A DNA stretch of 64,000 nucleotides from Microplitis mediator (GCF_029852145.1 NC_079977.1:5603879-5667878), one strand, 5' to 3'; shown: positions 34,615 to 46,904, counted from the first letter of the stretch. Notes: generated by a model from the letters alone, not told the origin. A program made the numbers and translations.

Positions 34615-36086
34615 ACTTTTACAAAAATAAATCCATCCGTATACTTTTATAATCCAAAATGTGTTTTCGAAAAAAAAAATACAAAAATTTTTACCGGAAT
34701 TTTTTTGATTTTGAGATTAAAATTTTTTTTTTTAGTGCGGGGTTTTACAAAAATTTATTTCAAAAATTCACCAAAAAATTCGTAAACTGAACTGCGAATT
34801 TATAATGAAGTCATTTTTTGATACTTGAAATACTTTTTTACTTGAGGAAAAATTATCTAATCAAATAGAACACTACTTTAACTAAAGTAATTTCAATCAA
34901 TTAAAAAAAATCCTATCGAAATTCGAACTACGCAATTTCTTCATACAATATTTTATTTCTTTAAGAAGCGAATAATTTATTGATCCCAGAAAGATATTTT
35001 TTTCCCCGCGCATATTTAAAATAGCACTATTACGACTTATGACGTTAACGTAAAGCGATTTTCGGTTTTCAGGTCTTCGAACCAAGAGCAATATAAACAC
35101 GACTTTTTTTCTTTTTCTTTTTTTTTTTTTTTTGGTATGGCATCAGAGTAGGGGAATGTCGCGGATGACAGAAAGGAGAAAAGTTTGAGGCTTATGTAGC
35201 TCTAGATAGAGAGCAAACTTCTACTGGTAGTGTGGTGGAATAACGTGGAGGAGTGGCGTCTGCGTCTACGACCTTGGACGGGGTCGTAGCAAGGTCGATC
35301 TTTCCAGCCACCACACCCGTCCCACCAATTGCGTACGCACCGACGTCCTGTAGCAGCTCTAGAGCTTAACCATCGCAGCCACTGCTGCCATGCTGCTGCT
35401 GCTACTGGTACATACTCTGCTGGTGATGTGATGTCGGTTCGTTTTAGTTTGATACTTGGGATCAATGCCAGGGTCAATGTCATGCCACAGACTACTCAAC
35501 TTGTAAGGATCACGATGTCTACCTCTATCCATCATTGTGTATGTTATCTACATGTTATCAAGGATGTGTGAATGTGTCATATGTATGTATGAGAGTGTGA
35601 TTGATGGATTGATGGATGATTATCTTCATACATATATATGTATATGTATATGGCTATTCTATATTAAAATTGTCTGAAATATTTTTTACTTGCCATTTAC
35701 AATCTATATATTGGAGCTACGATACGTCAAACGCCCACGAATGTAAGTTCATTTTTAAACTGACGGACCAGACACCTCGTTAGTGGATTGATACGCAATT
35801 TTTAAAATTAAGTGTTTTTTTTAGTATTTCATATAATGGGCCAATGGCCAATGAGATGAATTCTAGACAAGCCAATTAGAAGCTAAGAGAAGCGACAGCG
35901 AAAAAAACGATACGTTTTTAATGAAGAGTGAAAAAAATTACAGTATAGGCAACAGTTTTTTTTTGCACACCTTAAATATCGCGAAAATTGAAGCTAAGAA
36001 AAGCGTCAGCAGTAAACGTCACATTAATTTTTAATAACGAATGAAAAAAGAGACAGTTTAAGCTGTAGTTTATTAACTTTTGCTTT
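34615..36086. other. unique DNA with the strongest GC-rich island
   Basis: Bases 35160-35575 approach half GC, with CTGCTGCTG repeats and GACCTTGGACGGGGTCG. Open frames of 80-93 codons run on both strands and overlap, so coding is not supported. The rest is AT-rich. Confidence 0.35.
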
Positions 36087-36293
36087 CCCGCATGAAAATA
36101 CCATGTATAATAAATATATATATGGAAAAATGTGTAATCAATATGTGACCATATAAGTGGCCAAAAACGATATATATTTTCTTTTATATAATATAGTAAG
36201 TTTTAATGTAATTAATTTTATACGTAAGTTTATAAGTTAGCACATATATGTATTACATATATTGATAATTATATATGTAAATTTGTAAGCTAG

Positions 36294-36298
<5 letters not shown>

Positions 36299-36354
<56 letters not shown>
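36299..36354. repeat. (AT)28 microsatellite
   Basis: A pure alternating AT run of 56 bases inside D3. Confidence 0.95.
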
Positions 36355-36356
<2 letters not shown>

Positions 36357-36763
36357 TGAACACAATGTTTGAATCTTATAACAAAGAGAGGAAGACAGAA
36401 AAGAATAGATTTTGTTTATTCTTACATATATGGGGAGACTTATATGCTTCTATATATCGAAAAATATACAAAAATTTATAAAGTTAAATACATGGTACAT
36501 ATATCGTGCCATATAATGATGAATTATATATGTATTCTTATTTGTTTCCATATATAAATAAAATTTATTTTTGAATATATTAAAATTATAAGGTTTCAAA
36601 TATATAAATAATATATTGAAGTTATACGGAAATATATGAAATCATATAAGAGAAAACATATATAGAAATACAATAAAATCGGCGAAAATCTATATATAGT
36701 TCTATATAAGATTTCATGTATTGTCACATATATATTTATATCTGTAACATATATTTTTTCATA

Positions 36764-37536
36764 TCCCTGATTAGAAATATTCATTGAAAAGTATTTAAAA
36801 AGATGAGAATTGAATCCTTTTGAATACTTTCTATACCCAAAGGTTTTTATTTGGACATAAAATTCATACTTTTCAATCCCAAAATAATATAAGAATTTCT
36901 TAACTTCCGAGGAATTGGAAAAGATTCAAATGAATTGATATTTTTTATCTTTCTGAATACTTTTCAATACCAAAAAAGTTTCGAAATTTAGAGTCACGTA
37001 TAGGATTGAAAAGAATTCAAATGGATTGAAATTTTTGAATCTTTTTGAATCCTTCTCAGTACTAAAATAGTTCCATATTTCGGGTTAAGAGTTGGATTGA
37101 AAAAGATTCAAATGAATTGAAATTTTCAATCTTTCTGAATACTTTTCAATAACAAAATAATTTCATATTTTTCGAGTCACGTGTGGAATTGAAAAAGATT
37201 CAAATGAATTAACATTTTTGAATTTTTTTGAATCCTTCTCAATACCAAAATAGTTCGATATTTCGGATCGAGTGTAGGATTGAAAAGAATTGAAATGAAT
37301 TGAAATTTTTGAATCTTTCTGAATCCTTCTCAATACCAAAATAATTCCATATTGGAAGGTATTGAAATGATGAAAGATTGAATTCTTTCCAATACTTTTG
37401 AATTCCATTTTAAGAATTAGAAAGTATTCAAATGATCGAAATTTCAATTCCATTCAATACTTTCCAAAACCTCCGTGGGATTGAAAAGAATTGAAATAAT
37501 TTTCAATCCTTTTCAATGGATATTTTTAATCAGGGA
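36764..37536. mobile_element. family E element (773 bp) with internal tandem repeat
   Basis: Starts TCCCTGATTAGAAATATTCA and ends GGATATTTTTAATCAGGGA. TA lies at 36762-36763 and 37537-37538, and host D3 sequence resumes. The interior repeats a degenerate unit of about 85-95 bp built on GGATTGAAAAGAATTCAAAT, TTTTTGAATC and CCTTCTCAATACC. Confidence 0.85.
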
Positions 37537-37568
37537 TATGTTTACCATATATGATATTTTCATGCGGG

Positions 37569-38306
37569 TTTTTATTATTCACCCTGTAATTTTTCAAATT
37601 TTTTTTTTTTTGGGTCAAATAAAGGATCGTGAGAATTGATGTAATAAAATCAAGCCATACATATACAATGATATGTTAGTATTTCATATAGTACAGCTCA
37701 AAAGGGATAAAATTATTTCGTATAATTTTTAAGTATCAAAGTATCAGCAAAATAATCTCTTCATCAATTTGAAACTCCACCCTATTAAACTACGGTACCA
37801 GTTTACTAAACCGCAACAAGAGTTATTATATACTACATAAGAACACATATATATGTATATATATCACGAAGAATCATCTTAATCGGATTTAAACTTAACG
37901 GTCAAACTTAAAAATTACTCGTATACCTACAGCGAGATTTAAAGTAAATGAGTAATTTTTTTTTCATATCAGTAATGTAAAATCTTAAACTTTTAAAATG
38001 CAAGTCGTTGACCTAATCACATTATTTACTCCCACAGACTCTGTGTGTTATGTGCATTTCGGTGAAATTAAATTTTAAAACTTTCTACGAAAGATTTATA
38101 TATATTGATATGTATATGTTGTTTCAAGGTACGTCTAAAGATAAGCTATGAAAAACGTGACACTAGAGATTGTGTGGCTAACTCTTTCTTATCAGACGGG
38201 TTATCGCGACAAACACTCAACCGCATGTTTCGACTATCCGCGACTGTGACCTTGAAAATATTTTTAATTTCATATTTTTATAAATTAAATAAATGCAGTT
38301 TAATTT
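37569..38306. other. unique AT-rich DNA
   Basis: Bases 38130-38255 are GC-richer (CTTATCAGACGGGTTATCGCG), with a 73-codon open frame but no protein features. No repeat boundary is seen. Confidence 0.3.
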
Positions 38307-38611
38307 ATGATACTGAAGTCAGCTGACGTATAATTTTTGAACTTTATTTTAAACGATAAATTATAAAAAAAAATATTTTCAAAAATTGCACCTATAGTTT
38401 TTTTAATTTTCTACATGTGCATTTCTTTTTTTTTTTTTTTTTTTGGAATTAATTCGCTGAAAAATAAATTCAAAAATTTTTAATTGTTAGTTCACTTCAG
38501 GATTAGACATTAGCCAACGTCTAATAATTTTTGGACTTTATTTTAAATGATAAATTATAAAAAAAAAAAATATTTTAAAAAATTGCACCTATAGTTTTTT
38601 TAATTTTCCTC

Positions 38612-38656
<45 letters not shown>

Positions 38657-39311
38657 TAATTAATTCGCTAAAAAATAAATTCAAAAATTTTTAATCGTTG
38701 GTTTACCTCAGGATCATGAGTTAGCCGACGTCTAATAATTTTTTGACTTTTTTTTAAACGATAAATTATGAAAAAAAAAATATTTTAAAAAATTGCACTT
38801 ATAGTTTTTTTAATTTTCTACATGTGCATTTCTTTTTTTTTTTTTTTTTTTGGAATTAATTCGCTGAAAAATAAATTCAAAAATTTTTAATTGTTAGTTC
38901 ACTTCAGGATTAGACATTAGCCAACGTCTAATAATTTTTGGACTTTATTTTAAATGATAAATTATAAAAAAAAAAATATTTTAAAAAATTGCACCTATAG
39001 TTTTTTTAATTTTCCTCATGTGCATTTTTTTTTTTTTTTTTTTTTTTGTAATTAATTCGCTAAAAAATAAATTCAAAAATTTTTAATCGTTGGTTTACCT
39101 CAGGATCATGAGTTAGCCGACGTCTAATAATTTTTTGACTTTTTTTTAAACGATAAATTATGAAAAAAAAAATATTTTAAAAAATTGCACTTATAGTTTT
39201 TTTAATTTTCTACATGTGCATATTTTTTTTTTTTTTTTTTTTTTTTTTCTAATAAATTTTTTGAAAAAACAAATCCGAAAATTTTGGATTGTCTGTTAAC
39301 TTTACGATCAT
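38307..39311 (+). repeat. head-to-tail array of five family A MITE monomers
   Basis: Five monomers of about 195-210 bp begin near 38307, 38504, 38714, 38909 and 39105. The first starts with a full tip (ATGATACTGAAGTCAGC) and the last ends with a right tip (GTTAACTTTACGATCAT). Internal junctions (GGATTAGACATTAGCC or GGATCATGAGTTAGCC) have lost part of the tips. Monomers 1 and 3 resemble each other, as do 2 and 4, giving an alternating higher-order unit of about 400 bp. Confidence 0.9.
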
Positions 39312-39368
39312 ATTAAATTTTTATTTTATTTAATTGCATTTATTTTCATTTACTACTAAAGTGATATA

Positions 39369-39446
39369 GGAAAAGAGGGAGGGGGTAAAACGGACCCTCT
39401 ACAAAAATCCACGTGCCCCATTCTGCCCCACGTGACCACTTTCCCT
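39369..39446. mobile_element. minimal family I MITE I7 (78 bp)
   Basis: The left GGAAAAGAGGGAGGGGGTAA and the inverted right AAGGGAAAGTGGTCACGTGG bracket a CACGTGCCCC/GGGGCACGTGG-like centre. TA flanks both sides (39367-39368 and 39447-39448). Confidence 0.65.
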
Positions 39447-39448
39447 TA

Positions 39449-40783
39449 TGGAATTTTTTAGTGAAATTCAATTAAAATTAAAATTTTTTTTTTAACAAAT
39501 AATCATTTTTTTTTAACAAGACAAAAAATTATCAACTTTTAAATCTACAGTCGTCGACCTGTAAGCGTTAAAGTCGTCGATCATCCACCTACGTTATCTT
39601 ATCCTGTTGAGAAAATTGCAGTCAAATGTGAAATTATTGTAAACATACATCACATATATATCTATACTATAGCAATGACACGATCGTAATCATGAAAAAA
39701 AAAATAATAATAAAAATTTATGACTTCAGCGCTCGAGATAGATATAAAAATATATATAAAAAAAAACTCTTTTAATATACAGCCTTATGTCTGAGATCAT
39801 CGACACTTAAAACTTTATTAAATTTAACAATGACATTGACTCATTTGTTTCTAGGTCATTTAACTATGAAAAAAAAAAAAAAAAATAGTAAACGTAGAGT
39901 TAAGAAGGCAATAAAAAAGAGAAGATAAAAAAAATTAGTGTATGGTAAACCCCTCGCACGTGCATCCTGACCTACTCCACGAGACTTCCGATGGCAAACC
40001 ACAGGACGCGGTTAATTCAGACGCTAATTTTGACCAGGCGTTGGTTAACGTCACGAGCATTTATGGTGTCGTATAGAAGCACAAGTGGGTGACGACAAAT
40101 TGCCCTACCAACTGACTCTTCTATTCATTGTCAGAGTAATTCACAACTCATAACATATACGGTTGCTTGTAAACTATTCAAATTTAATTCATGGATTTTG
40201 ACCTTCAATTAAACTACACTTTGGTATTTAATTATTGTTTATTTATTTAGTTTTCAAGTCTCATTTTAAATTTATTATTTGTTAATTTCATTTTTTTTTT
40301 TTTGATAAATTTAATTAAAATTAAGTCACGTTACGACAGAAGGTAAATAGACTACTAAAGACCTTTGGATGTCGATCAATACTATACGCTATTATACATG
40401 ATGATTATGCTGAATTTTTTATGATTTTAAATTAAAATAGCTACTTCATTACTCAATTACATTTACTAACTTTCAGCTATTGATTTATGATATTAATTTT
40501 TATGGAAATATTCATTAATTTTTTTTAATCAAACAAATTATGTAAATAAATTTGTTAGTAATTTAAAAAATTTATTTTATTTATATTTTGAAATTTCCTG
40601 CTCGAATTTTGAATAATTTTTTTTTACATTGTCATCCTATTTTTTATCAAAAAATTATCTATATATTTCACATTTTTATAAAGTGAAAATTTTTTGAGTC
40701 GGTATGTAATTTTGTAAATATTCAGTTTATTCGATTGATAAATGATTATGATGACCATTTTAAAATTAAATTTTATTATTCTT
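39449..40783. other. unique DNA with a GC-richer island
   Basis: Bases 39950-40150 (CACGAGACTTCCGATGGC to AGTGGGTGACGAC) stand out by composition but lack a long frame. The rest is AT-rich. Confidence 0.3.
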
Positions 40784-41450
40784 TCCGGGTCAAAAAAATA
40801 ACTTGATTTTGGCCAATTTAAAAAATTTAAATGAAAGCAAGTCATTTAAATGAAAACCAAGTCAACACAACATTAATTTTACTTAGTTGACTTAAATCTA
40901 AGTCTTTTAAGTCAAATCCAAGGCAACGCATTTTGAATTTGACCTAGACTTAAATTCAAGTCTTTTTAGTCAAATCCAAGTCAACGCAACTTAAATTTTA
41001 CTCAGTTGACTTAAATTTAAATCTTAAAGTCAAATCCAAGTCAACGCAATTTTAATTTTACTTAATTGACTCAAATTCAAGTCTTTTTAGTCAAATTCAA
41101 ATCAATGCAACTTTAATTTGACTTAAATTTAAGTCATTTATATCAAATCTAAGTAGACGCGACTTTAATTTGATTTCGTTGATTTAAAATTTGAAGTCAT
41201 TAAGTGAAATCCAAATCAAACTTGACTTGAATTTGATTCAAATTTTTAAGTTAAAAAAGTCATTATAAAAAGGAAAAGTAACTACTATTCTCTAAAACAT
41301 AAAACTCCATGATTCTAATTTGCTTGGCAAGTCAAAATTAATTCAACTCGATGAGTTAACAAAGGAAGCCAAAATCAAGTATACTAAGTCAAATGCAAAT
41401 AAAAAAAAAAAATTATAGTAGTCAAAATGAAGTTGTTTTTTTGACCTGGA
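40784..41450. mobile_element. family F element F2 with ~60-bp tandem repeat
   Basis: The left tip CCGGGTCAAAAAAATAACTT and right tip AAGTTGTTTTTTTGACCTGG correspond to F1. The interior repeats a unit of about 59-60 bp at least five times: AAGTCAACGCAACTTTAAT, TTGACTTAAATTTAAGTC. The TSD has decayed. Confidence 0.75.
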
Positions 41451-43248
41451 TTTCTATCTAATGTTGATGTATAAATATATATACTGATAAAATTAAAAAA
41501 AAGAAAAAATCAAAAGAAAAATTTGAATTTTCTATTTTAAAAGCGATAAATAAATTAGAAAAAAAAATTAGATCTAACGAAATATTTATGAAGATCCTTT
41601 TAGATCTATTAATATTAACACAGATTTTAAATTTAAAAAGGCTAGATCTACTTTGATCTAAACTATTTTTCCAACCTATTCAAAGATGGTCAAAAGCGAT
41701 ATTTCAGACTCTAAAAGGTAGACATTTTCCGAGTCAAAATTTAAATCGTATATTGAACCTATTTGACGTTGAAAATGTAAATTTAATCTTCAAAGACTTA
41801 AAAGATCATTAAAACTTATATTAAAACCTACTCCACGTACCCAAAGTGTAGATAAAATTTATTTAAGCTTAAGATAAAAGAATAAAATTATTTAAATTAT
41901 TTATTGCTAATAAGAATTGTCTAGTTGCTACCAATCCATGAATAAAAATTATTATCAGCTGAAAAAAAAAATTAGGAAACATTTTAGACGTAAGTCCTCT
42001 AGATCGTTTGTTCCATACATTTTTTTTCACAGCAGCTAGTAATTTTTATTTCTCATCTCCTAGCTTCTAGATAAACTGTAAGACCCCAAAAAATGCATAA
42101 AGAACCAACACTCTAGAGTATTTACGTCTAGAATATCCTCTAATTTTTTTAAGCTGCTAATAATTTTTATTCATGAACTTTTAGCTTCTGGAAATTTTTT
42201 ATCAGCAATAAAATTCTTCAATAATTTTTGTTTTTTGTCTTAAGTTCAAATAAATTCTATCTACGTTTTAAATTCAAGCAAATCTTACTTACGTGTTCGG
42301 TACATCGAGTAGATTTAATATAAGTTTTAATGATCATTAAAATTTTTAAAGGTCCAATTCACCTTTTCAGAAGTGGGTTCAATATACGATTAAAATAATT
42401 TTTAAAATTGAAGCAACAGCCAACAATTTATGATTTTTATAATAAAAAATAAAATGAGATATGAAAAATATGAAAAGTTTTCTGATCATTGAAGCCCTTG
42501 GGTACTTTGAGTTCAAATTTACTCTTGATTTTATTTTATTTACAAAACAGACTTCGAATTTAAAGTTTCAAGTACACATTTAATGTTAGTTGAAAGTAAA
42601 CATACAAGAAGTATATAGACGTTAACATGTACATATTACTAAATATATGCTTATATATATTTATCATTTGATACTGCCGTAAACCACGACCTAACTCTGT
42701 ACACCAGCCCGTCAGACACTTTCTTGTCAGGGTCAAAGGCCTAGGTCGGGAGTGAATGAGAGCGATTGATTAAACTTTTTATGCCAAAAGAAGACAAATA
42801 ATAATAGATCTTTTATATTTTTTTGTGGTTACAAGAAATATTCAAATATGTATTATAGTTTTTCAAAAAATTTTAATTTAACCGCCAAAATTAAAAATGT
42901 CGAATGGTTGACCTGAGTAAGCCAGCGAAAAGTCGAACTGGGACGTTATCATCCGTAAAATCCCCGGGCATGAGACTGCGTACTGTAGCCATCACATGCA
43001 CGCGGGGTTTATGTTTGAATGGGTATAACATAAATGTGAAATATATGTAGGCATCTGTGTCGGTGAAGGTCGCCGCCAATGACGAAGATAAGAATTGAAA
43101 ATAGTAAAAATATAACAAAAAATAATAAACCGATATATAGAAATAAGACAATATGATTTATTACATATAGAAATATCAATTCAATATGTGGATGAAAAAT
43201 ACATGCCAATAGAAATGTATATATATATTTATATATATACATGTATAA

Positions 43249-43250
<2 letters not shown>
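41451..43250. other. unique DNA with a fragment shared with 7.3 kb
   Basis: Bases 41975-42330 share words with 7330-7640 (AGCTTCTAG, CTGTAAGACCC, TACGTTTT), so an old repeat without clear ends is present. Bases 42690-42770 and 42900-43080 are GC-richer. No gene is supported. Confidence 0.35.

Positions 43251-43304
<54 letters not shown>
43251..43304. repeat. (AT)27 microsatellite
   Basis: A pure AT run of 54 bases. It is translated as Tyr-Ile repeats in several spurious frames. Confidence 0.95.
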
Positions 43305-43306
<2 letters not shown>

Positions 43307-43826
43307 AATTTGAAGTTTAGGCAGCAAGCCTTGGCTTGGTAACCCAGCAAACAACTGATGTGGCATTGGATATTGATCGAGTCTCGGTTTCTGCAGGGCT
43401 GGAGAGACCAAAGCTGTCCGGGATTTTTCATCAACTTGTACCATTTTTTGGGTTCAAGTTCGTTATTAATAAAAGAAACGCCACCTGGCAGTCAGAGTAC
43501 AAGATAGATTTCAAAAAATCATTTTGAAATTTTTAACATAAAATTTAAAAAAACGACACGATATTTTCTTAATTTCGAAGTACAGGACCTCGGTATAAGA
43601 CTATCATTCTGTCTTTTTTATAAACCAGGTATCGCGATTGAGAGATAAACTAATAGTCATAACGAGGTCCTACTGTACTTGTAATAGAATCCAATTGTCA
43701 TTCGATTAGAAAGTTTTAAGAGAAATTAGCAATGGAAGTTATTGTAAAGCTTAAAATTTTTAGTAAAAAAAAATTTTTTGGAAGTGTGACCTGAATTTCT
43801 TATCGAGAGCGAGGATAAGGAATTTT
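43305..43826. other. GC-richer unique patch, possible degenerate coding fragment
   Basis: Bases 43315-43445 are compositionally distinct and open on both strands. The minus frame starting at 43444 gives about 48 residues of mixed composition (MVQVDEKSRT...) before the AT microsatellite. I do not recognise it. It may be a fragment of a transposon or gene. Confidence 0.2.
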
Positions 43827-44405
43827 AGGTAAGATGGGTCATGTGGAAAATAGAAAAAGGTAAAAAAGTTGTTTGCAGGAATTTTTGTTCTTGATCTACT
43901 TCAATTTAAGCTCCGTTCTCTCTCTAGTTTGGAGTAGTGAAAATAGTGACTATTGAAGGGAGACGTTTACTACTAATTTCAATAGTCTGATACTTTTTTC
44001 TACTAATAAGTTGATGATCACTGCAAAGTAATGAATTTCACTAATTCGTTTTTAGAGAGTTCGATAATTAAATTAATGATTGAACAGAGATTCAATAGTA
44101 GCCCATTTTACCTAACATTTAAAATAACTGACAATTTAAAAAAAAAAAAAAAAAAAAATTTGGAAACCGCCTGACCCTGCAGACCAGCCCTAAAACTTCC
44201 CGCTATTTTCGAGCTCGTGATTGAATCAATCTATCGAGTACATTACAAGTTATCCGAAAATAACATTTTTGAAAAAGTTTTATTTTTGGCGCGTTGCCCA
44301 AAGTGACCAACTTGCCTTGTTATTTTCTACAAACCGTAACTAAAATTTTTTAAATAAAAGACAAGTTATTTTTGGTTCAAATATAGTGCCTCATTTTGCT
44401 TCGGT
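43827..44405. mobile_element. decayed family I element I8, carrying B4
   Basis: The right half CCAACTTGCCTTGTTATTTT, ACAAACCGTAACTAAAA and CCTCATTTTGC matches I4 and I5. The left end near GGTAAGATGGGTCATG is weak. A P-like fragment (TTCCCGCTATTTTCGAGCTC) lies at 44196-44215. Confidence 0.45.
43917..44059. mobile_element. family B hairpin MITE copy B4, diverged
   Basis: Left TCTCTCTCTAGTTTGGAGTA and right TTTCACTAATTCGTTTTTAG are diverged B tips. Confidence 0.55.
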
Positions 44406-45083
44406 CTTAAATGAGGAACATATTATTGGTTTATATATATAATGATTCAAATAACTTTTTATTTCTATTAAAACTACTTTTCTTATACATCAATTTGTGC
44501 GGAATTTCACGTAGAATGAAGATCTTGAATTTTTCCCTACCATTAGACTTCAGGAATTCCGATAATTTTGATCAAAGACCCAGAATTTCAAATAATTTTT
44601 TCTTATATACACCTATAAGAAAATAATTTCTGAATTGAACGAAACCAATTTTTTCGACGTCATTTTGTACAGAATCCAATACAGATCAAGGTCAGAAAAT
44701 CAATTACACCCATAAGAAGACTGCAGGTTCAAAACCATAATAAAGTTTATACTCATGTGCGAACGTTGCTGACAATTGACAATTTTTTAAACTTTTGTAT
44801 AAATAAATAAAATTAAAATTTCAAAATGCGTGTTTAGATAAATTAAAAATCAGTACGCGCATTCTTTTTCTTTTTCATTATTTTAATTAAGTAATTTATT
44901 TATTTTGAATTTTTAAACTGTCTCATGTCTGCTACATTTACACCAAAGTTCATGTACTTTATAATAGTAGCGCTGAAAACAACATTTAGAAAATTTTAAA
45001 GCGCAAAATCACCTTTAATTACTGAGCCTTAAAATCGATTGTTTAAAAAATCAAATTTAAAGTGGATCGTATGATTTCTTTTT
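44406..45083. other. unique DNA plus an A' fragment
   Basis: Bases 44805-44945 end CTCATGTCTGCTACATTTAC and share AATCAGTACGCGCATT with the A' copy at 52.06 kb, so this is a right-hand A' fragment. The remainder is AT-rich. Confidence 0.45.
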
Positions 45084-45291
45084 ATGATCGTGAAGTCAGC
45101 AGACAATTAACAATTTTCTGATTTTTTTTTCAACACATCAATTACAAAAAAAAAAAATCTAAAAATATGCACATGTAGAAAATTTTAAAAATTATAAGTG
45201 CAATTTTTTTTTAATATTTTTTTTTTTTTCATAATTCATTGTTTTGAATAAAATCCAAAAATTATTAGACGTCGGCTTACTTCAGTATCAT
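45084..45291 (-). mobile_element. family A MITE copy A14
   Basis: Runs from ATGATCGTGAAGTCAGC to CGGCTTACTTCAGTATCAT with the TGCACATGTAGAAAATTTT landmark. Confidence 0.8.
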
Positions 45292-45297
45292 TTTCTT

Positions 45298-45503
45298 ATG
45301 AGTGTAAATGTAGCAGACAATTGTCAGTTTTAAAAATTTTGAAACAAGTGAATTAAATGCAAATGGAATAAAATTAAAAATATGCACATTTATAGAATTT
45401 GAAAATCAGTTTGTGCATTTTTTTAAATTTTTATATTAATAATTGTTTAATTCTTTTACTTTTAATTTGAATTTTGTCTCATATCTGCTACATTCACACT
45501 CAT
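45298..45503. mobile_element. family A' MITE copy
   Basis: Runs from ATGAGTGTAAATGTAGC to TGCTACATTCACACTCAT, with inverted tips of about 25 bases. It lies six bases from A14. Confidence 0.8.
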
Positions 45504-46370
45504 CATTTTTTTTTTTTCATAAAATGACAGCCATTTATTCTCAATTCTTATTCATTTAAAAATAAAATATTTTTGGCGCGAAAAATTTTGTTTAAAAGTT
45601 TTTGTTTTACAAATAAAAATTAATAATCATAAGTAATAAATTAAATAAATAATTGTAAGCAATAGATTATTGCTAGAGCATAAAAAATTAATAAGCAATT
45701 ATTACAAAAAAATAAATAAATAAAAACTTACATTTTGGACACTTGTGATGAATTAATTTCGCTCAATCCGGAAACGGAATTTGAATAATTTAATAATTAC
45801 TCATATTAAAATATACTAATTAAAATTATTCTCACAAACACTGATATTAATCACTCATTAATTTAAAAAAAAACTAAATTCTATCTTTAAATTTTTTCAA
45901 AATGGCGGCATAAAAAATGATGATAAAAAAAAACTTTCACTCCAATTATCCGATAAAAAAAAATTACACTGATACGCAAACACTCACTGATACTTTTTAA
46001 ACACTTGTATATTAATAATAATAAATTAAAATCAATTATAAGAAAGTGTAAAAAATTTACAAAACTACAGATGCAATATTTTTAAATATATTTTTTTCTA
46101 ATGTATCGATTTTTAAAAAAATTCAAAAATTATTAGACGCTGGCTAATTTCAGTATCATAATAAAACAAATGACGACAGACGCCGGTACCTGAACAATAA
46201 AAACGATGTGACGATTTAATTAATTATTTTTAGTTATTTATATTTTAAATAGCGAGAAAATTATTATCACGAAGTGTTCATTGATTGTTAAAAAATATTT
46301 AAAGACACGAGTTTTAATTTATTTAAACAAAAAAACAGTGAATTTATTTATTTTATCGCGAGTTAGATAC
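45504..46370. other. AT-rich DNA with a family A fragment
   Basis: Bases 46045-46159 (ACTACAGATGCAAT to GGCTAATTTCAGTATCAT) are the right half of a reversed family A copy. AAAATGGCGGCAT at 45899 resembles a YY1/Pho site. No gene is seen. Confidence 0.4.
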
Positions 46371-46560
46371 TGTCCGAGTTAATGCGATGGCGTCGAAGTG
46401 AAGTTTGATCCAGAACACTTGCGCAGTTGTGGAAACGCTTGGAACGACCTGCGCAGTAGAGATGAAATAGACGCGCGCGTGCGCAGAAGTCAGTCCGGCT
46501 CCCGCGTAATGGCTGCTCCTATTGTCGTTGTCGTCTGAGCTCGGTAAAATAATTTGTTTA
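46371..46560 (+). promoter_or_regulatory. CpG-rich promoter candidate
   Basis: Within about 190 bp lie several GCGCAG words (TTGCGCAG, CTGCGCAG) and GCGCGTGCGCAG, which resembles the NRF-1 consensus. An initiator-like TCAGTCC sits at about 46490, and GTCGTTGTCGTC starts roughly 35 bases downstream, where insect downstream promoter elements lie. The block is far richer in CG than anything nearby, and a possible start codon follows at 46905. Motif matches are by eye; transcription is inferred. Confidence 0.45.
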
Positions 46561-46904
46561 ATTATTGTGCGGCTTTATTATAAATATATAAATCTTTTTA
46601 AATCATTTATTAATGACTGATAAATATTTAAATATATAAAATTATGTGTGTCAGTGAACGTGACTTTAGAAAAATAAATTAAATTCAGTGCCGATGTAGT
46701 TCTCGCGTCGTTTCACGCCATGTTTGTTGTCGGAATTTGAATACACAAACAAATATTTAAATGTTCTAGTTTTATTAAAAATATTATTTGCATTAATTGG
46801 TGATTAATCATTTGTTATAATTTAATTTTTTTGTGAGTGTTTATGTCATTAATTTCATTATTTGGACACTGGTGATGTACAAGCACTCGCAGCTGAGAAT
46901 TAAA

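Larger units (their letters stand above)
36087..37568. mobile_element. family D element D3, carrying E
   Basis: Starts CCCGCATGAAAATACCATGT and ends CATATATGATATTTTCATGCGGG (last 14: ATTTTCATGCGGG). The interior is ATATA-rich like D1 and D2 but with a (AT)28 run. Element E is inserted near its right end. Confidence 0.8.

Noticed and set aside
35202..35571. Minus and plus frames in the GC-rich island as a poly-Gln/Ala gene
   Set aside because: Both strands are open because of CTG repeats and composition. No start context or splice sites give one coherent product.
38307..39311. CRISPR-like array
   Set aside because: The repeat units are whole MITE monomers of about 200 bp without spacers, in eukaryotic DNA.
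43009..43444. Frames of 71-141 codons with Tyr-Ile runs
   Set aside because: The repeats are translations of the (AT)27 microsatellite. Only about 48 residues outside it are of mixed composition.
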